Positions 4,910 to 6,453 of a stretch of 6,453 bases of DNA are shown in pieces; position 1 is the first letter of the stretch; the number at the start of each line of letters is the position of its first letter. A program made the position numbers and the translations under genes. The notes under the pieces were generated by a model, which searched no databases, was not told the DNA's origin, and saw only the letters and a list, made by a program, of their open reading frames with translations. The DNA comes from Bdellovibrionales bacterium (GTDB lineage Bacteria > Bdellovibrionota > UBA1018 > CAIMNF01). The stretch lies in assembly GCA_947457605.1 (NCBI GenBank), contig CANGWP010000118.1, positions 1-6,453 of the forward strand, given 5' to 3'.

Positions 4910-6036
4910 CTTCCCGTCTTTTTTTCATGATTCTTGTTTTGCCGGTTTTCTTTGGATGTTCCAGTCGGAACTTGAGGCCGGGTTTCAAGAACGAACAAGA
5001 GGTGCTTCAAAGGGCCTGGTCCTATTCCGTTAGTCCGCTTTCGTCGGAAATGCATCCGGGGGGGATCGAATATGTTTCGCCGGTATTGCATGAAAATACG
5101 CTGCTTTTTGGCAGCTCGCGGTTTGGCTCGGTGTCTTCTTATCCCGAGATCAAAAGGGTGAAATGGAAGCTTCCCGTGGACAATGGAGTGCTCAGTCCGC
5201 TTGGGGTGATGAATGGTCAGATTTTCTTTACGGGAGGCGATGGGAAGCTCTATTCCATTTCCAGCGAAAACGGAAAAACTCTTTGGACCTACGATCTCCG
5301 CAATCCTGTCACATCAGCACCGTCCATGAAAGGTGAGGACTTGTATGTCGTCACCAGTGATGATGCGCTTTTGAGTCTGGAGCTCAAGACCGGAAAGTGG
5401 CAATGGCATTACCGAAGAAGAAACGTATCCGGCCCAACCATCCACGGTGCAACACGTCCCCTGGTGGTCGGGGATAGCGTTTGGGTTGGTTTTGCAGATG
5501 GGGCCCTGGTCGCACTTTCCAGGAAGGACGGCAAGGTGCTCTGGGAGAAGCAGCTTAACTCCAACAAAAGGTTTTCAGGTCTCAATGCAGAGTTGGTGGA
5601 GTCGGATGGACTTGTTTTTGTCCCGGCTTATGATCAGGCCTTGTATGCTTTGAATTCCAAGAATGCCAATCCGGTTTGGGTCAAAGAGGGGCTTGGCGGG
5701 TCAAAGAAAGTTACAGTATCCGGTGGGGTGCTCTATGCTCCCTCATCCCAAGGCAAGGTGTATGCTCTGGATGCCAGATCAGGGAAGGAGATTTGGAGTT
5801 TCGAATTGGATGGAGGCGTTCCATCCGAAATCGTCGTTTCCGATCGTCATGTGATGTTTGGTTCCACACACGAGTTTCTCTATGCGCTAGATCGTGCTTC
5901 GGGGAAACTGGTCTATCGGCACCAGGTCGGATATGATTCCGGATTCTCAGGCGGACTCGCGTTTGATCCAGCAAAGCGATTTTTGTATGGATTGAGTCGC
6001 GGCGGGAATCTCTACAGTTTTTCCTACTCCAGATAA
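4906..6036 (+). CDS. bamB: BamB-like outer-membrane assembly lipoprotein (PQQ-type beta-propeller)
   Basis: BamB is a lipoprotein partner of BamA that helps insert beta-barrel proteins into the outer membrane. The 376-residue product (E. coli BamB has 392) has Arg4, a hydrophobic core (5-16) and a lipobox-like F-F-G-C with Cys18, followed by S-S, which fits outer-membrane sorting; Phe at -3 is not ideal. Eight propeller repeats with the G-x-x-x-A-L-x-x-x-x-G-K-x-x-W pattern can be counted at about 66-88, 108-127, 148-167, 194-213, 238-258, 277-297, 317-337 and 359-374, matching the eight blades of BamB. The GTG start overlaps the yfgM-like stop; the ATG at codon 8 would remove the basic residue of the signal peptide. 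BamA-contact residues known from E. coli (an L-x-L-R segment and two Asp) appear as T-I-H-G (178-181) and G-L-N (225-227) by eye. Another PQQ-repeat lipoprotein is the main alternative, made less likely by synteny and by the neighbouring barrel genes. Confidence 0.8.
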   Translation: MTSRLFFMILVLPVFFGCSSRNLRPGFKNEQEVLQRAWSYSVSPLSSEMHPGGIEYVSPVLHENTLLFGSSRFGSVSSYPEIKRVKWKLPVDNGVLSPLGVMNGQIFFTGGDGKLYSISSENGKTLWTYDLRNPVTSAPSMKGEDLYVVTSDDALLSLELKTGKWQWHYRRRNVSGPTIHGATRPLVVGDSVWVGFADGALVALSRKDGKVLWEKQLNSNKRFSGLNAELVESDGLVFVPAYDQALYALNSKNANPVWVKEGLGGSKKVTVSGGVLYAPSSQGKVYALDARSGKEIWSFELDGGVPSEIVVSDRHVMFGSTHEFLYALDRASGKLVYRHQVGYDSGFSGGLAFDPAKRFLYGLSRGGNLYSFSYSR

Positions 6037-6042
6037 TGCGCA

Positions 6043-6453
6043 TCAATTTCTCGGAAAGTAAGGATCATCCGAAGTGGGTTCACTTGCACCATCGAGGGGT
6101 GGTTTTAGTTCCAGACGAAGGGGCGTCAGATCCTGGTTCGAACCCGCGGGGATGATTCGAGAAAGCAGGTGTTGGGTTCCAAAACGATACTGAACAGGGT
6201 AGAGCGCTCGGGTTTCCGGCTTTAGGCAGTGGTTGAAGTTTTCTCCGGACACCACGATCCATTCAGGTTTTTCAACTGCGATCTGAGACTCGGCACTCTC
6301 GCAAAAGCCCTGTAGGACCTTTCTTCCGGTGTAAAATGTGAGCTCATAGACCGAATCCAAATGACCACCATAGGGCTGTTTCCCGTGAATGAACAGAACT
6401 TGATCGGAGGCGGATCCATACGATTGAATCATGGGAGAGAATTTCCGGAGTGC
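6043..6453 (-). CDS. C-terminal part of a protein running off the right edge; possibly a membrane glycosyltransferase tail
   Basis: The frame stays open from the right edge (codons A-L-R-K-F-S-P precede the first ATG at 6430-6432), so this is probably the last 136 codons of a longer gene rather than a 129-residue protein starting at that ATG; no Shine-Dalgarno precedes it. The visible part is soluble, with no membrane segment. The segment I-Q-S-Y-G, V-L-F-I-H-G-K, then Y-E-L-T-F-Y-T-G-R-K-V resembles the periplasmic C-terminal region of PMT/ArnT-type GT-C glycosyltransferases, which commonly reads like Y-G-x-x-x-x-S-L-x-F-Y-x-G-R-x-V; that assignment comes from memory of the motif only. W-I-V-V-S-G-E-N-F (58-66 from the ATG) looks like a following beta-strand. 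The Pro-rich end (110-129) is probably disordered. It converges with bamB, leaving 6 nt between the stop codons. Confidence 0.45.
   Translation of the reverse strand, partial: ALRKFSPMIQSYGSASDQVLFIHGKQPYGGHLDSVYELTFYTGRKVLQGFCESAESQIAVEKPEWIVVSGENFNHCLKPETRALYPVQYRFGTQHLLSRIIPAGSNQDLTPLRLELKPPLDGASEPTSDDPYFPRN

Noticed and set aside
6034..6060. Terminator between bamB and the convergent edge gene
   Set aside because: Only a 6-bp TGCGCA palindrome (6037-6042) with no loop or T-run is present.

Overview
The window comes from a Gram-negative bacterium with an outer membrane: it carries a BamB-type lipoprotein and two secreted beta-barrel-like proteins. The RAYT-like protein at 2220-2795 has an HGG / KGKRK-x-x-RP / FWD / SR-x-x-x-WG-x-EF layout that I associate from memory with Bdellovibrionota (Bdellovibrio-like or Oligoflexia-like bacteria). 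That lineage guess is an inference from one family and overall style; I could not run a search. Coding density is very high and no RNA gene, CRISPR array or insertion sequence is visible.

Layout. (1) Positions 1-2218, plus strand, form a tight cluster: the C-terminal part of a histidine phosphatase (start off the left edge), queA (tRNA queuosine synthesis) and a glyoxalase-II-like metallo-beta-lactamase-fold hydrolase. QueA and the hydrolase overlap by an ATGA. (2) Positions 2220-4195, minus strand, hold a RAYT-like protein whose nuclease residues appear to be replaced, then two overlapping small outer-membrane barrel genes transcribed in the order 4195 to 2923. The RAYT-like gene has its own good sigma70-type promoter, at 2802-2830. 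(3) Positions 4262-6036, plus strand, hold a YfgM-like membrane-anchored TPR protein and a BamB-like eight-bladed propeller lipoprotein, overlapping by GTGA. This matches the yfgM-bamB order of Escherichia coli. (4) From 6043 to the right edge, minus strand, lies the C-terminal end of a gene that runs off the window, possibly the soluble tail of a membrane glycosyltransferase.

How the genes fit together. The barrel pair diverges from yfgM-bamB across only 66 bp, so a module for barrel assembly sits back to back with two barrel substrates and the two may be co-regulated. The left cluster is housekeeping metabolism and RNA modification. Both convergent junctions are extremely tight: 1 nt between stop codons at 2218/2220 and 6 nt at 6036/6043, with no classical intrinsic terminator in either.

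The most unusual item is the RAYT-like protein. Where the family has an HUH metal-binding motif it reads Gln-Ile-Gln, and the position I align with the catalytic Tyr is Met, yet the frame is intact and has a clear promoter. This looks like a transposase-family protein kept for a non-catalytic role, or one in early decay. I did not find evidence for a larger undescribed system in this window.
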